Below, in pieces: positions 35,385-42,436 of a stretch of 64,000 nucleotides of DNA. Source of the stretch: Oligoflexus sp. (lineage in GTDB: Bacteria; Bdellovibrionota_B; Oligoflexia; Oligoflexales; Oligoflexaceae); contig JACMPP010000144.1 of NCBI GenBank assembly GCA_014377445.1, positions 1 to 64,000 on the forward strand, written 5' to 3'. Position 1 is the stretch's first letter. Every line of letters begins with the position of its first letter. Under the pieces are notes generated by a model. The model was given only the letters and a program-made list of their open reading frames with translations. It had not been told where the DNA came from and did no database searches. A program made the position numbers and the translations under genes.

Positions 35385-36490
35385 AGAGAAGGCACCTCAA
35401 CCTGAGAACGGGCGATGACGACAGCAAGAATATTTTTCTTGGTCGCTTCCAATCGTATCCGGATTTTTTGTCCTATAAAACCAGGCTCGAGAGCCTGAGC
35501 TACGCTATTGAGCTTGATGCCGTTGCTATTGATGACTGCCTCGATGCGATCGCCTCGCTGGACTTCGGGTTCGCGTGTAAGATCCCAGCTGCGAATGGCC
35601 TGATTGGCCATGATGCGGGAGCGAAGCAGTTTACCAACTAAAAGTTTATCGTCCATGACGACCTGATCCTGATAGGCAATCCATTGCAGTTCGATGGATT
35701 CAGCCGTGAGGCGCTCGCCTCTTTCCTTGGCCTGGATGACAACCAGGGCCTGAATTTCAACACGCAGATTGACCTGGGCTACGAACTCCACCGTTGCCTG
35801 TGACGAGGGATCCAGGTCGACGGCAAGAATTTTGACCTGTGCAAAGCGTGATCTTGGATTACTGAAGACTCGTGAGATCTGATCGCCATAGCTCGCGATG
35901 CGGTAACTATAGTTGTTGTGACGAAGGACCTGCATGGATGGCAATCGAATCGATTGAACGACGACGCGCATACCTTTTGGAGCCGCTTGAAATTCATGCT
36001 CCAGCACGCGTACAACCGATTCTTCATTCACCGGGCTGGAAAGCGCTGTGACCAGGCAATGATCGGCACCGTCCCACACGACTGTAGCGGCACTGAATTC
36101 TTTTTGAACAGTGGCTTCAACCTGTTGACGGGCGATACGATCCTGCCGCATGGGTTTCGGTGCGGCTCCCAGATCGACCCCTTGAAGCTCATCGCAGAAT
36201 TTCTTGGATCCACGGCAGCTAGCGAGATCGGAAAGGAACATGCGTTCGCGGGCAACGGTAAAGCTATCGCGTAGGGTGAGTGTCACCGTTTCGCTTACAA
36301 GAGGTGGAATATCCGAAGAGGAGGACGGACGATGAGGCGCCTGAGCAGAGCCCGGCACCTCGTTACCATTACCACTTCCCGTTCCACTTGCTGCAGAAGG
36401 CTTGCCGTAGAGCTGCTGGAGCAAATCCACAGGTTGCGCGCAAAGGTCGAGGGAATAACTGAGAAAGAGACTCAGAAACCAATATTTCAT
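35381..36490 (-). CDS. flgA: Flagellar P-ring assembly chaperone FlgA
   Basis: A 369-residue secreted protein with signal peptide (ending near LCA-QPV). The C-terminal SAF-type domain, with MANQAIRSWDLTREPEVQRG and INSNGIKLNSVAQAL, matches FlgA, which helps assemble FlgI in the periplasm. The N-terminal half is longer than in enterobacterial FlgA (about 220 residues). A Ser/Gly/Pro linker spans residues 32-60. It overlaps flgH by four bases. Confidence 0.88.
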   Translation of the reverse strand: MKYWFLSLFLSYSLDLCAQPVDLLQQLYGKPSAASGTGSGNGNEVPGSAQAPHRPSSSSDIPPLVSETVTLTLRDSFTVARERMFLSDLASCRGSKKFCDELQGVDLGAAPKPMRQDRIARQQVEATVQKEFSAATVVWDGADHCLVTALSSPVNEESVVRVLEHEFQAAPKGMRVVVQSIRLPSMQVLRHNNYSYRIASYGDQISRVFSNPRSRFAQVKILAVDLDPSSQATVEFVAQVNLRVEIQALVVIQAKERGERLTAESIELQWIAYQDQVVMDDKLLVGKLLRSRIMANQAIRSWDLTREPEVQRGDRIEAVINSNGIKLNSVAQALEPGFIGQKIRIRLEATKKNILAVVIARSQVEVPSL

Positions 36491-36510
36491 GTTAAGTCTC
36501 TCAATTCATC

Positions 36511-37296
36511 TTAGCGGATGTTATTGGTCTGCTGAAGCATCTGGTCACCGGTTTGAATAACCTTGGAGTTGATCTCGTAGGCGCGCTGGCCAGAAATCAT
36601 GTTAACCATTTCTTCTACGATGTTGACGTTGGATGCTTCGAGTTCGCCTTGGCCGATACGACCGAAACCGGTGGTATTCGCCTGGCCCACGATTGCAGGA
36701 CCGCTGGCTGCAGTGTCGGAATAGAGGTTTCTGCCGAGAGATTCCAGGCCGGTTGGGTTGACGAAGTTAGCCACTTGGATTTGACCAATTTCTTGAGTTT
36801 CCTGACCAACTTTGACGGTTACTGTTCCATCGAGACCGACGTGAATCTTGTCGAAGGTCACATTTTCAGGGATGACGATTTCAGGGACGAGGGGAAGGCC
36901 TTCGCCTGTAACGAGACGACCGGTATTATCAACTTTAAAGCCACCATCCCGAGTAAACGCGATGCTACCGTCGTCTTTTTGTACGCGGAAGAAGCCTTGG
37001 CCTTCGATCATCAAGTCCGTTGATTTATTGGTGATGCGGATAGCGCCTTCGGTGAACATCTTCTCGACGCTTGAGACTTTCGAACCGCCACCGATCTGGA
37101 TACCAGTGGGGGCGACGGTACCGGCTGTTGAATTTTGGCCGGGCGCTTTGAGCGTTTGATAGAGAAGGTCATGAAAATTCGCACGCGAACCTTTAAAGGC
37201 GGTCGTGTTAACGTTGGCGAGGTTGTTAGAGATTGTATCAATTGTTACCTGCTGAGCTTCCATGCCTGTCGCAGCTGTAAAAAGTGAACGCATCAT
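36511..37296 (-). CDS. flgG: Flagellar distal rod protein
   Basis: A 261-residue rod protein. The N-terminus MMRSLFTAATGMEAQQ with TISNNLANVNTTAFKGSRA and the C-terminus NVNIVEEMVNMISGQRAYE are diagnostic, and the total length equals that of typical FlgG. It follows flgF with a 39-base gap. Confidence 0.95.
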   Translation of the reverse strand: MMRSLFTAATGMEAQQVTIDTISNNLANVNTTAFKGSRANFHDLLYQTLKAPGQNSTAGTVAPTGIQIGGGSKVSSVEKMFTEGAIRITNKSTDLMIEGQGFFRVQKDDGSIAFTRDGGFKVDNTGRLVTGEGLPLVPEIVIPENVTFDKIHVGLDGTVTVKVGQETQEIGQIQVANFVNPTGLESLGRNLYSDTAASGPAIVGQANTTGFGRIGQGELEASNVNIVEEMVNMISGQRAYEINSKVIQTGDQMLQQTNNIR

Positions 37297-37335
37297 ATAA
37301 GAACTCCAATCGTCAATTAAGGTCTGGCACTAAAC

Positions 37336-38124
37336 TTAAGCTCTGACTTCACCGATTACGTTCGAGGACTTTTCCATCATCTTGTCGTAGTTCGAAACCG
37401 CTTTTTGATAAGCTTCGTAAGATCGGTGAGCCACTATCATTGAAGTCATGCTTTTAACCGCATTGACATTCGATCCTTCAAGAAAACCTTGTTCGATGCG
37501 ACAGTTAGCGGCCGGCTTGATCGTCTTTTCATCGCCACCGAAGTGGTAGTAGTTGTTGCCAACTTTTTCGAGCTCTTTCTTGTTATCGAAAGTCACGACT
37601 TTCAAACGGTCGACCATTTGTCCGTCTTGAAAGATTTCGCCTTGAGCGTTGATCTTAAAATCCGTACTGCGGACATAGACCAGGCCTTTTTCTCCCATGA
37701 TGGGATCACCCATCTTGCTCGAAAGGACGCCGTCATTCGTCAAAGAAAGATCGCCGGCTCTTGTGTAGCGGACGCCTTCAGGCGTTTGGACGGAGAGAAA
37801 GCCATCACCCTGAAGCATCACGTCGTGGGCATTCTGAGTGTGGATCGCTGGTCCTTGCGAGAAGTCGCGCTCGACAGTGGCAACACCAACTGAATTCATT
37901 TCGTTGCCGCGCAGAGGAAAGACCGAAGACATATCTTCTTTGAAGTTTGCTGGGGGAATCGCACTCGGGTAGTTCTTGTTGGGCTCAGGGTTGAGAAGAG
38001 TAAATGCGACTGCATCTCCCTTGAAGCCAACTGTGTTGACGTTTGCTAAGTTGTTACTGATAGCTTCCAGGGCTCGTTCTTGTGCGAGCGCTCCTGCTAC
38101 CGGTACATAGATGTTATTTAGCAT
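37336..38124 (-). CDS. flgF: Flagellar proximal rod protein FlgF
   Basis: A 262-residue rod protein starting MLNNIYVPVAGALAQE, with SNNLANVNTVGFKGDAVAF and the C-terminal GSNVNAVKSMTSMIVAHRSYE. An in-frame ATG 42 codons upstream has no ribosome site, and the predicted sigma-54 promoter would lie inside that extension, so I reject it. It is the first gene of the flagellar operon. FlgF and FlgG are closely related; order and length support FlgF. Confidence 0.9.
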   Translation of the reverse strand: MLNNIYVPVAGALAQERALEAISNNLANVNTVGFKGDAVAFTLLNPEPNKNYPSAIPPANFKEDMSSVFPLRGNEMNSVGVATVERDFSQGPAIHTQNAHDVMLQGDGFLSVQTPEGVRYTRAGDLSLTNDGVLSSKMGDPIMGEKGLVYVRSTDFKINAQGEIFQDGQMVDRLKVVTFDNKKELEKVGNNYYHFGGDEKTIKPAANCRIEQGFLEGSNVNAVKSMTSMIVAHRSYEAYQKAVSNYDKMMEKSSNVIGEVRA

Positions 38125-38157
38125 TGTCTTGTCCCTCTGCGAGTTCCTTAGATACTT

Positions 38158-38173
38158 TGCAAAGAGTAGGCCA
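38158..38173 (-). promoter_or_regulatory. Sigma-54-type promoter of the flgF-fliW operon
   Basis: The minus strand reads TGGCCTACTCTTTGCA. The consensus is TGGCAC-N5-TTGC; the invariant GG and GC are exactly ten bases apart, and only the fifth and sixth bases differ. The predicted start would leave a short leader of about 23 bases before flgF. Sigma-54 control of rod, ring and hook genes is common in polar flagellates. No enhancer-binding regulator gene is in the window. Confidence 0.65.
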
Positions 38174-38239
38174 GAACGGAAAGAAAAGATTTGTACGTGG
38201 GGATGATTTGATTTAAAGACGATTTTTTTGGATTTACCA

Positions 38240-38278
38240 TCAGTCTTCATCTATCTCGTCAGAAAATTGACTCTCCAT
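38240..38278 (-). CDS. Possible 12-residue peptide ORF
   Basis: An ATG with a perfect AGGAGG five bases upstream opens the acidic ORF MESQFSDEIDED, then TGA. It lies between the ketosynthase stop and the flgF promoter, in a different frame from the flgF extension. It may be a translated leader or small protein at the end of the ketosynthase transcript. Only the ribosome site supports it. Confidence 0.3.
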   Translation of the reverse strand: MESQFSDEIDED

Positions 38279-38319
38279 ATTTTCCTCCTGTCAAAAACCA
38301 AGCGCAGAACTCCTGACGG

Positions 38320-39474
38320 TTATAGCAAATTTTTGACGAGGAGCGCGCAGGCACTGCCACCGAAACCCATGGATGTAATCAAAGCGATTTTTGGGCTCTT
38401 CATTTCGATCGGAAGTCTCATGGGGTGACCTTCGGGAAAATAAGGGTGAGGCGGTAGTTTTCCGCTCTTGAGATGTTCGCAGGCGAGCATCACACTAAGA
38501 GCAGCCGAGGCGCCAAGCATATGACCTGTGCACCACTTGTGCCAAATGAGGGCCGGCATCTCTAGGAACATTGTTCGGTAAGCTTCGAGTTCGGCATTGT
38601 CGCCCTTCCTCGTCCCCGCTCCGTGTCCGACGATAATATCGATGGCGGAGGAGTCGATATCCGCGATCGCCAGCGCCCGACTGATCGCGAGTTGCAGCGC
38701 TTTGCCCTCATCCGAGACACCGGTGAGTGTGCCGCTCTCCGTGGCGGTCCCCCAACCGACGATCTCAAATTGACTTTCGCCCCGGTGCCGTTCCAGGCGC
38801 AAGAGAGCCGCCCCTTCACTCAATACCATTCCGGATCGCTCCGGATGACCGGGCCGACAGGGAAAGTCATCCACAACTTTGCTGTTAAGGACTTTTGCGG
38901 CCCGAAGCATTTCAAACGTAAATTCCGTATTGGATGCTTCCACACCCCCGACCAGAACGGATTCACAAAGATGAGAAATCAAGCTGCTCACGCCTTGAAT
39001 CAAAGCATAGAGCCCCGTCGAACATGCGGCTGACAGGGAAAAGCTTGGCCCTTCAAAGGCCAGTTCACGTGCAAGACTTGCGGGGAGTGAGCTGGCTGTT
39101 GTCGTAGGGCTCGTGACCGGGCTGAGGCGCTGGCCTGCTTCGAAGCACTTCCAGGATTTTTCAAGTGTTTCCGTTGGCCCTCGAGAGGATCCAACGATGA
39201 CTCCTGAACTTTCTTTGGCGGTCGAAAAACCCGGCTGCATTTGCCTTGCGAGAAAGAGCCCCATGCGGCTGGTCTTATCTTGATCTTTAAGGGATTTTTC
39301 AGATGACATGAGGGATAGAAGGTCGTGGATCTCATCGGGCAAAAGCCCCTGAGGAAAGGTCGGATGATGGAGCTGGGTGCGCGAGGCGAACAGACTTTCC
39401 AAAAGCACCGTGACGCCATGTCCAGCTGGGCTTAGGCAGTCATAGTCAGCGATGTAGATTGGCGGGAAATGCAT
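38320..39474 (-). CDS. Beta-ketoacyl-ACP synthase family protein (KAS II-like)
   Basis: A 384-residue thiolase-fold condensing enzyme. The catalytic set is complete: C151 in SAACSTG, H284 in VGHGAGT, K313 and H318 in HKWCTGHMLGAS. This fits an active C-C bond-forming enzyme extending an acyl-ACP, rather than a chain-length factor lacking Cys. It has no other fatty-acid or polyketide genes beside it and sits between flagellin and flgF. It may make a special acyl chain; a link to motility is only positional. Confidence 0.82.
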   Translation of the reverse strand: MHFPPIYIADYDCLSPAGHGVTVLLESLFASRTQLHHPTFPQGLLPDEIHDLLSLMSSEKSLKDQDKTSRMGLFLARQMQPGFSTAKESSGVIVGSSRGPTETLEKSWKCFEAGQRLSPVTSPTTTASSLPASLARELAFEGPSFSLSAACSTGLYALIQGVSSLISHLCESVLVGGVEASNTEFTFEMLRAAKVLNSKVVDDFPCRPGHPERSGMVLSEGAALLRLERHRGESQFEIVGWGTATESGTLTGVSDEGKALQLAISRALAIADIDSSAIDIIVGHGAGTRKGDNAELEAYRTMFLEMPALIWHKWCTGHMLGASAALSVMLACEHLKSGKLPPHPYFPEGHPMRLPIEMKSPKIALITSMGFGGSACALLVKNLL

Positions 39475-39541
39475 CGATTTAGTCCTCAGCCTCGGTCTTA
39501 GTCGATTCCATCGAAAGACTCAAGAACAGTTGGACTCAGAA

Positions 39542-40477
39542 TTAACCGCCAATCGCGGAAAGAAGTTTGAGGGCCACATTGGGCATTTGATTGGCCTGAG
39601 ACAGCACTGCGGCTCCAGCCTGGAGTAGGATGTTACCCTGTGTAAAGTCAGCTGTTTCTTGGGCGTAGTCGGAGTCAATAATACGGGATCTTGCAGCCGT
39701 GAGGTTTTCGATGCTTACGCCAAGGTTTCGCTCGGTACTGACCAGACGGTTTTGGACCGAACCAATGGTGGAACGGTATCCAGCGATTCTCTCCAGTGCG
39801 CTGTCGACGACAGACATGGAATTTTGGGCGCTCTGTTTCGAATCGATGCGGGTACCCGCTTCGTTTGCGCTGCTTCCAAGGTTTAGGGAATTGGGGCCTT
39901 CTGTACTCGCATTCAGCTCATTGAAATCGATTCGGATAATATCGACTGGATTTCTTGCATCGAGTGAGTCGGACGGCAGGAGATAGTCTTTACTGATCTG
40001 CATTTCCAAAGGGGAAATGTTGTGATTCTTGAGAAGTTCGGGGGAGACCTGTTGCGATCCGATGAGGAGCCTGGTGCCGTTAAAGTCTGTGCTCAGGGCA
40101 ATTCGATCGATCTCGTCTTTGAGAGCCATGAATTCCTGATTGAGATAACCACGCTCCCTTTGACCAATCGTATCCGAAGCCGCCTGCACGGAGACTTCCT
40201 TCAATCGCGTGACGATATTGGTGATCTCCTCAAGGCTGCCTTCGGCCACCTGAAGCATCGATACCGCATCCTGCGAGTTTCGACGAGCCTGACCGAGCGA
40301 GCGAACATCGGATTCAAGCGAGGTTGCAATCGCGAGACCGGCAGCATCGTCCGCTGCTTTATTGATTCTTTTGCCGGAAGATAGCTTTTCCATGGTGGAC
40401 GAGACGCGCGCATTGGTCAGCCCCATTTGTCTTTGGGCTGTCAACGATTGCGTGTTTGTCCTGATCCGAAGACCCAT
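39542..40477 (-). CDS. fliC: Flagellin
   Basis: A 311-residue flagellin with conserved ends: LRIRTNTQSLTAQRQM at the start, MEKLSSGKRINKAADDAAGL, and the C-terminal ETADFTQGNILLQAGAAVL with LSQANQMPNVALKLL. The short variable centre (about residues 150-210) means a small D2/D3 or none. It is exported as filament subunit and, through FliW, feeds the CsrA switch encoded in the window. CTGGAG precedes the ATG, and the gene starts 35 bp after the reductase gene. Confidence 0.96.
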   Translation of the reverse strand: MGLRIRTNTQSLTAQRQMGLTNARVSSTMEKLSSGKRINKAADDAAGLAIATSLESDVRSLGQARRNSQDAVSMLQVAEGSLEEITNIVTRLKEVSVQAASDTIGQRERGYLNQEFMALKDEIDRIALSTDFNGTRLLIGSQQVSPELLKNHNISPLEMQISKDYLLPSDSLDARNPVDIIRIDFNELNASTEGPNSLNLGSSANEAGTRIDSKQSAQNSMSVVDSALERIAGYRSTIGSVQNRLVSTERNLGVSIENLTAARSRIIDSDYAQETADFTQGNILLQAGAAVLSQANQMPNVALKLLSAIGG

Positions 40478-40512
40478 AGAAACTCCAGGTAACGCATAGA
40501 ACTGAGAAGCGC

Positions 40513-41145
40513 TTACTTATAGATAACGCTATAGCTCAAGAATACGAAACTTTCTGAAGCGTGGGAAGAATCGAGCAAAAATTGCACGGCTTGTGTGAGT
40601 TCGGGGGCAACGAGGTAGGGGGCGTTGGCTTTGCCAATCATCATCGGCGCCAGGGTCAGCTCCAGATGATCAACAAGTTTTTGATTATAGAACCAGCTAT
40701 TTACGACACCACCACCAAAGAGCAGGGCCCGGTCAAAGTTGTGGATTTTGAGGTAAAGAGCGAGAAACATCCCGGGATTCGCTGAGCCGTAGATCAGATT
40801 CTCGACCCCACTGCCTTCCACGATGGGTAGAGGCGAAGCAGAGACAAGGACACGGCGTATATGCTTTTGGGCCCAAAAGGCAAAAGACTCAGGCAAGGGA
40901 GTCTGAGCGAAGATAAACCACACAGGGGGTTGTTTGTTTTTTCCGGGATGATCAAGACAAGAACCATTGGCGCGGACAGAGCTGGCGCCGACGATGATGG
41001 CATCACATGATTCGATTTGCTGGCGGAGATGCTGCTGGTCGCTGGGATTGGACATCCCAACGTTTAAGCGTTCCACATCCCCTTCTCTATCGTGGACCCC
41101 AATTCTACCATCGAGACTTGAGGCCATGACATTGACTATCTTCAT
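40513..41145 (-). CDS. RibD C-terminal/dihydrofolate reductase-like protein
   Basis: A 210-residue protein of the RibD C-terminal family (pyrimidine reductase/DHFR fold), with MASSLDGRIGVHDREGDV at the start, DAIIVGASSVRANGSCL and LLFGGGVVNSWFYNQKLVDHLELTLAPMMIG parts of the NADPH site. The family reduces the ribosyl-aminopyrimidine of riboflavin synthesis, but stand-alone members have varied or unknown substrates. The ATG at 41145 has GGAAG nine bases upstream and is preferred over one three codons earlier. Confidence 0.78.
   Translation of the reverse strand: MKIVNVMASSLDGRIGVHDREGDVERLNVGMSNPSDQQHLRQQIESCDAIIVGASSVRANGSCLDHPGKNKQPPVWFIFAQTPLPESFAFWAQKHIRRVLVSASPLPIVEGSGVENLIYGSANPGMFLALYLKIHNFDRALLFGGGVVNSWFYNQKLVDHLELTLAPMMIGKANAPYLVAPELTQAVQFLLDSSHASESFVFLSYSVIYK
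40529..40554 (-). promoter_or_regulatory. Possible sigma-28-like promoter of flagellin
   Basis: The minus strand carries GAAAGTTT (seven of eight against TAAAGTTT) and, ten bases later, AGCTATAG, which only partly resembles GCCGATAA. Leader length would be about 45 bases. The -35 is good, the -10 poor. It lies within the last codons of the upstream reductase gene. Confidence 0.3.
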
Positions 41146-41204
41146 GAGAAGCATCTTCCTGCAGAAGTGAATCTCTTAGTTTTACACGCTTAAGCCTATT
41201 CGCA

Positions 41205-41699
41205 TCAAGAGCTGGCTTGCTCGAGATAGGCAAGTGCGTCGTCGATGAGACCTTCGATAGTGACCACATCGGCTTGTTTTGCTTCTACGATTTCACTAAT
41301 CAATCGAGCGCGGGCGCGTTCGATCATTTCTCTTTCGCCGAAAGATGGCAGACGCAATTTATCTTTGCCAACTAAGTCACGAAGGACTTCTGCTATTTCA
41401 AAAAGGGAGCCCGAACGGATTTTGTCCGAGAATTCCTTCTTACGGCGGTTCCAGATCGTAGAATATGTTTTGGGAGAACTGCGGAGAATAGTGAGGATAT
41501 TGCTGATATCGTCATCGTTGACGAGTTCGCGTATGAGACCTTGGCTGGTCTTGGGAAAACGGACCATGAGGCCGCTTTCAAGGATCTTTAGTATATAGTA
41601 GTCCTGCGGTGATCCGCCAAGAGAGAGCACTTCAGTGCCTTCGATAACGCCGACTCCATGGGTCTTATGAACTACCTTATGACCGGATGGAAAACTCAT
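41205..41699 (-). CDS. CarD/CdnL-family transcription regulator
   Basis: A 164-residue protein starting MSFPSGHKVVHKTHGVGVIEG, an RNA-polymerase-interacting Tudor-like domain, followed by a helical domain that contacts promoter DNA (FGEREMIERARARLISEI). CarD-family proteins stabilise open complexes, especially at rRNA promoters, which fits the three-promoter rrn leader at the left end. The start was chosen for the perfect AGGAGGT seven bases upstream; the longer ORF adds 47 residues that resemble a random hydrophobic stretch. Confidence 0.9.
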   Translation of the reverse strand: MSFPSGHKVVHKTHGVGVIEGTEVLSLGGSPQDYYILKILESGLMVRFPKTSQGLIRELVNDDDISNILTILRSSPKTYSTIWNRRKKEFSDKIRSGSLFEIAEVLRDLVGKDKLRLPSFGEREMIERARARLISEIVEAKQADVVTIEGLIDDALAYLEQASS

Positions 41700-41833
41700 C
41701 AAAGTACCTCCTGAATTGAGACTCTCGAAAGAGAAGTTGGGCCCGAGGAAGTAAATCATGGGGAACAACAGCGGAAACAACAAGGCCAACATAACTGCGC
41801 AGCTGTGACGTTTAATGGCAAACCAACTTAGTT

Positions 41834-41864
41834 TTGTCAATATTTAAAACAAAACCCCTATAAT
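41834..41864 (+). promoter_or_regulatory. rpsO promoter sharing its -35 with the carD promoter
   Basis: TTGTCA, 19 bp, TATAAT drives rpsO rightward. The same heptamer TTGTCAA reads TTGACAA on the minus strand, a perfect -35 for carD with a weak ATTAAA near-10. The two divergent promoters therefore overlap at the -35. The untranslated stretch 41700-42049 (350 bp) between the genes holds this pair and the rpsO leader hairpin. Confidence 0.5.
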
Positions 41865-41907
41865 TTCACAAAGCAGGGGCCAGCCGTGCACCTCAACTGG
41901 CAAAGCG

Positions 41908-41929
41908 CTCTTCTTACTTCAGTGAAGAG
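41908..41929 (+). promoter_or_regulatory. rpsO leader hairpin
   Basis: CTCTTC, ten bases, GAAGAG lies in the predicted leader of about 180 bases before the S15 gene. S15 represses its own translation in several bacteria by binding structured leader RNA, so this hairpin is a candidate site. The structure has not been tested. Confidence 0.3.
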
Positions 41930-42049
41930 GACTTGCATTCCAAGGAGCATTTGGTTACTTTGCCTGCTTACGAAGCCCGAAAACCAGGGGCAGCAGCCGA
42001 AGTTCGCGCGCTTGAAACGATTAGAAAGTTTTTTAGGAAGGATCTAATA

Positions 42050-42319
42050 ATGGCTTTGAACGAAACTCAAACCAGCGAGATTATTACAAAGTTCGGCAAG
42101 AAGCCAGGCGACTCAGGCTCGCCCGAAGTTCAAGTTGCATTGATGACAAAACGTCTTCAGCAACTGAACGAGCATTTCAAGACACACACTAAAGACCACC
42201 ATTCCCGTCTTGGTCTTTTGAAACTCGTTGGCCAACGTAAGCGCCTCCTGACTTACTTGAAAAGCAAAGACACCTCTGCTTACAAGAATTTGATCGGCGA
42301 ACTCGGCCTTCGTAAATAA
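42050..42319 (+). CDS. rpsO: 30S ribosomal protein S15
   Basis: An 89-residue S15 that binds 16S rRNA helix 22. [20 protein letters not shown] and the [20 protein letters not shown] helix are diagnostic. The start at 42050 has AGGAAGGA just upstream; a longer ORF begins 39 codons before, in the leader. It is followed by a strong hairpin and pnp, the E. coli order. Confidence 0.97.
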   Translation: MALNETQTSEIITKFGKKPGDSGSPEVQVALMTKRLQQLNEHFKTHTKDHHSRLGLLKLVGQRKRLLTYLKSKDTSAYKNLIGELGLRK

Positions 42320-42337
42320 ATTTTACACATCCCAAAG

Positions 42338-42398
42338 CGTCTTTATCTCTCGCCAATATCTTGATAGTGTTGGCAGGAATAAAGACGTTTTTAATTTT
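42338..42398 (+). terminator. rpsO-pnp intergenic terminator/RNase III-type hairpin
   Basis: CGTCTTTAT (42338-42346) pairs with ATAAAGACG (42379-42387), enclosing an inner CCAA/TTGG stem, followed by TTTTTAATTTT. It would end some transcripts after S15 while letting others read into pnp. Confidence 0.75.
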
Positions 42399-42413
42399 GG
42401 CTGTTTTTGCCAA
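42397..42413 (+). promoter_or_regulatory. Hairpin in the pnp leader
   Basis: TTGGC, seven bases, GCCAA stands ten bases before the GGAG ribosome site of pnp. In E. coli PNPase limits its own synthesis through a leader hairpin processed by RNase III. This smaller stem is a candidate for similar control. Confidence 0.35.
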
Positions 42414-42436
42414 ACTCATTTTGGAGTAACCGCACG

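Noticed and set aside
38125-38250. 42-residue N-terminal extension of FlgF
   Set aside because: No ribosome site before the upstream ATG, it would include the sigma-54 promoter, and FlgF homologues start at MLNN-type sequence.
41700-41840. 47-residue hydrophobic N-terminal extension of CarD
   Set aside because: The inner ATG has a perfect AGGAGGT and matches the start of CarD proteins; a membrane segment would not fit an RNA-polymerase binding factor.
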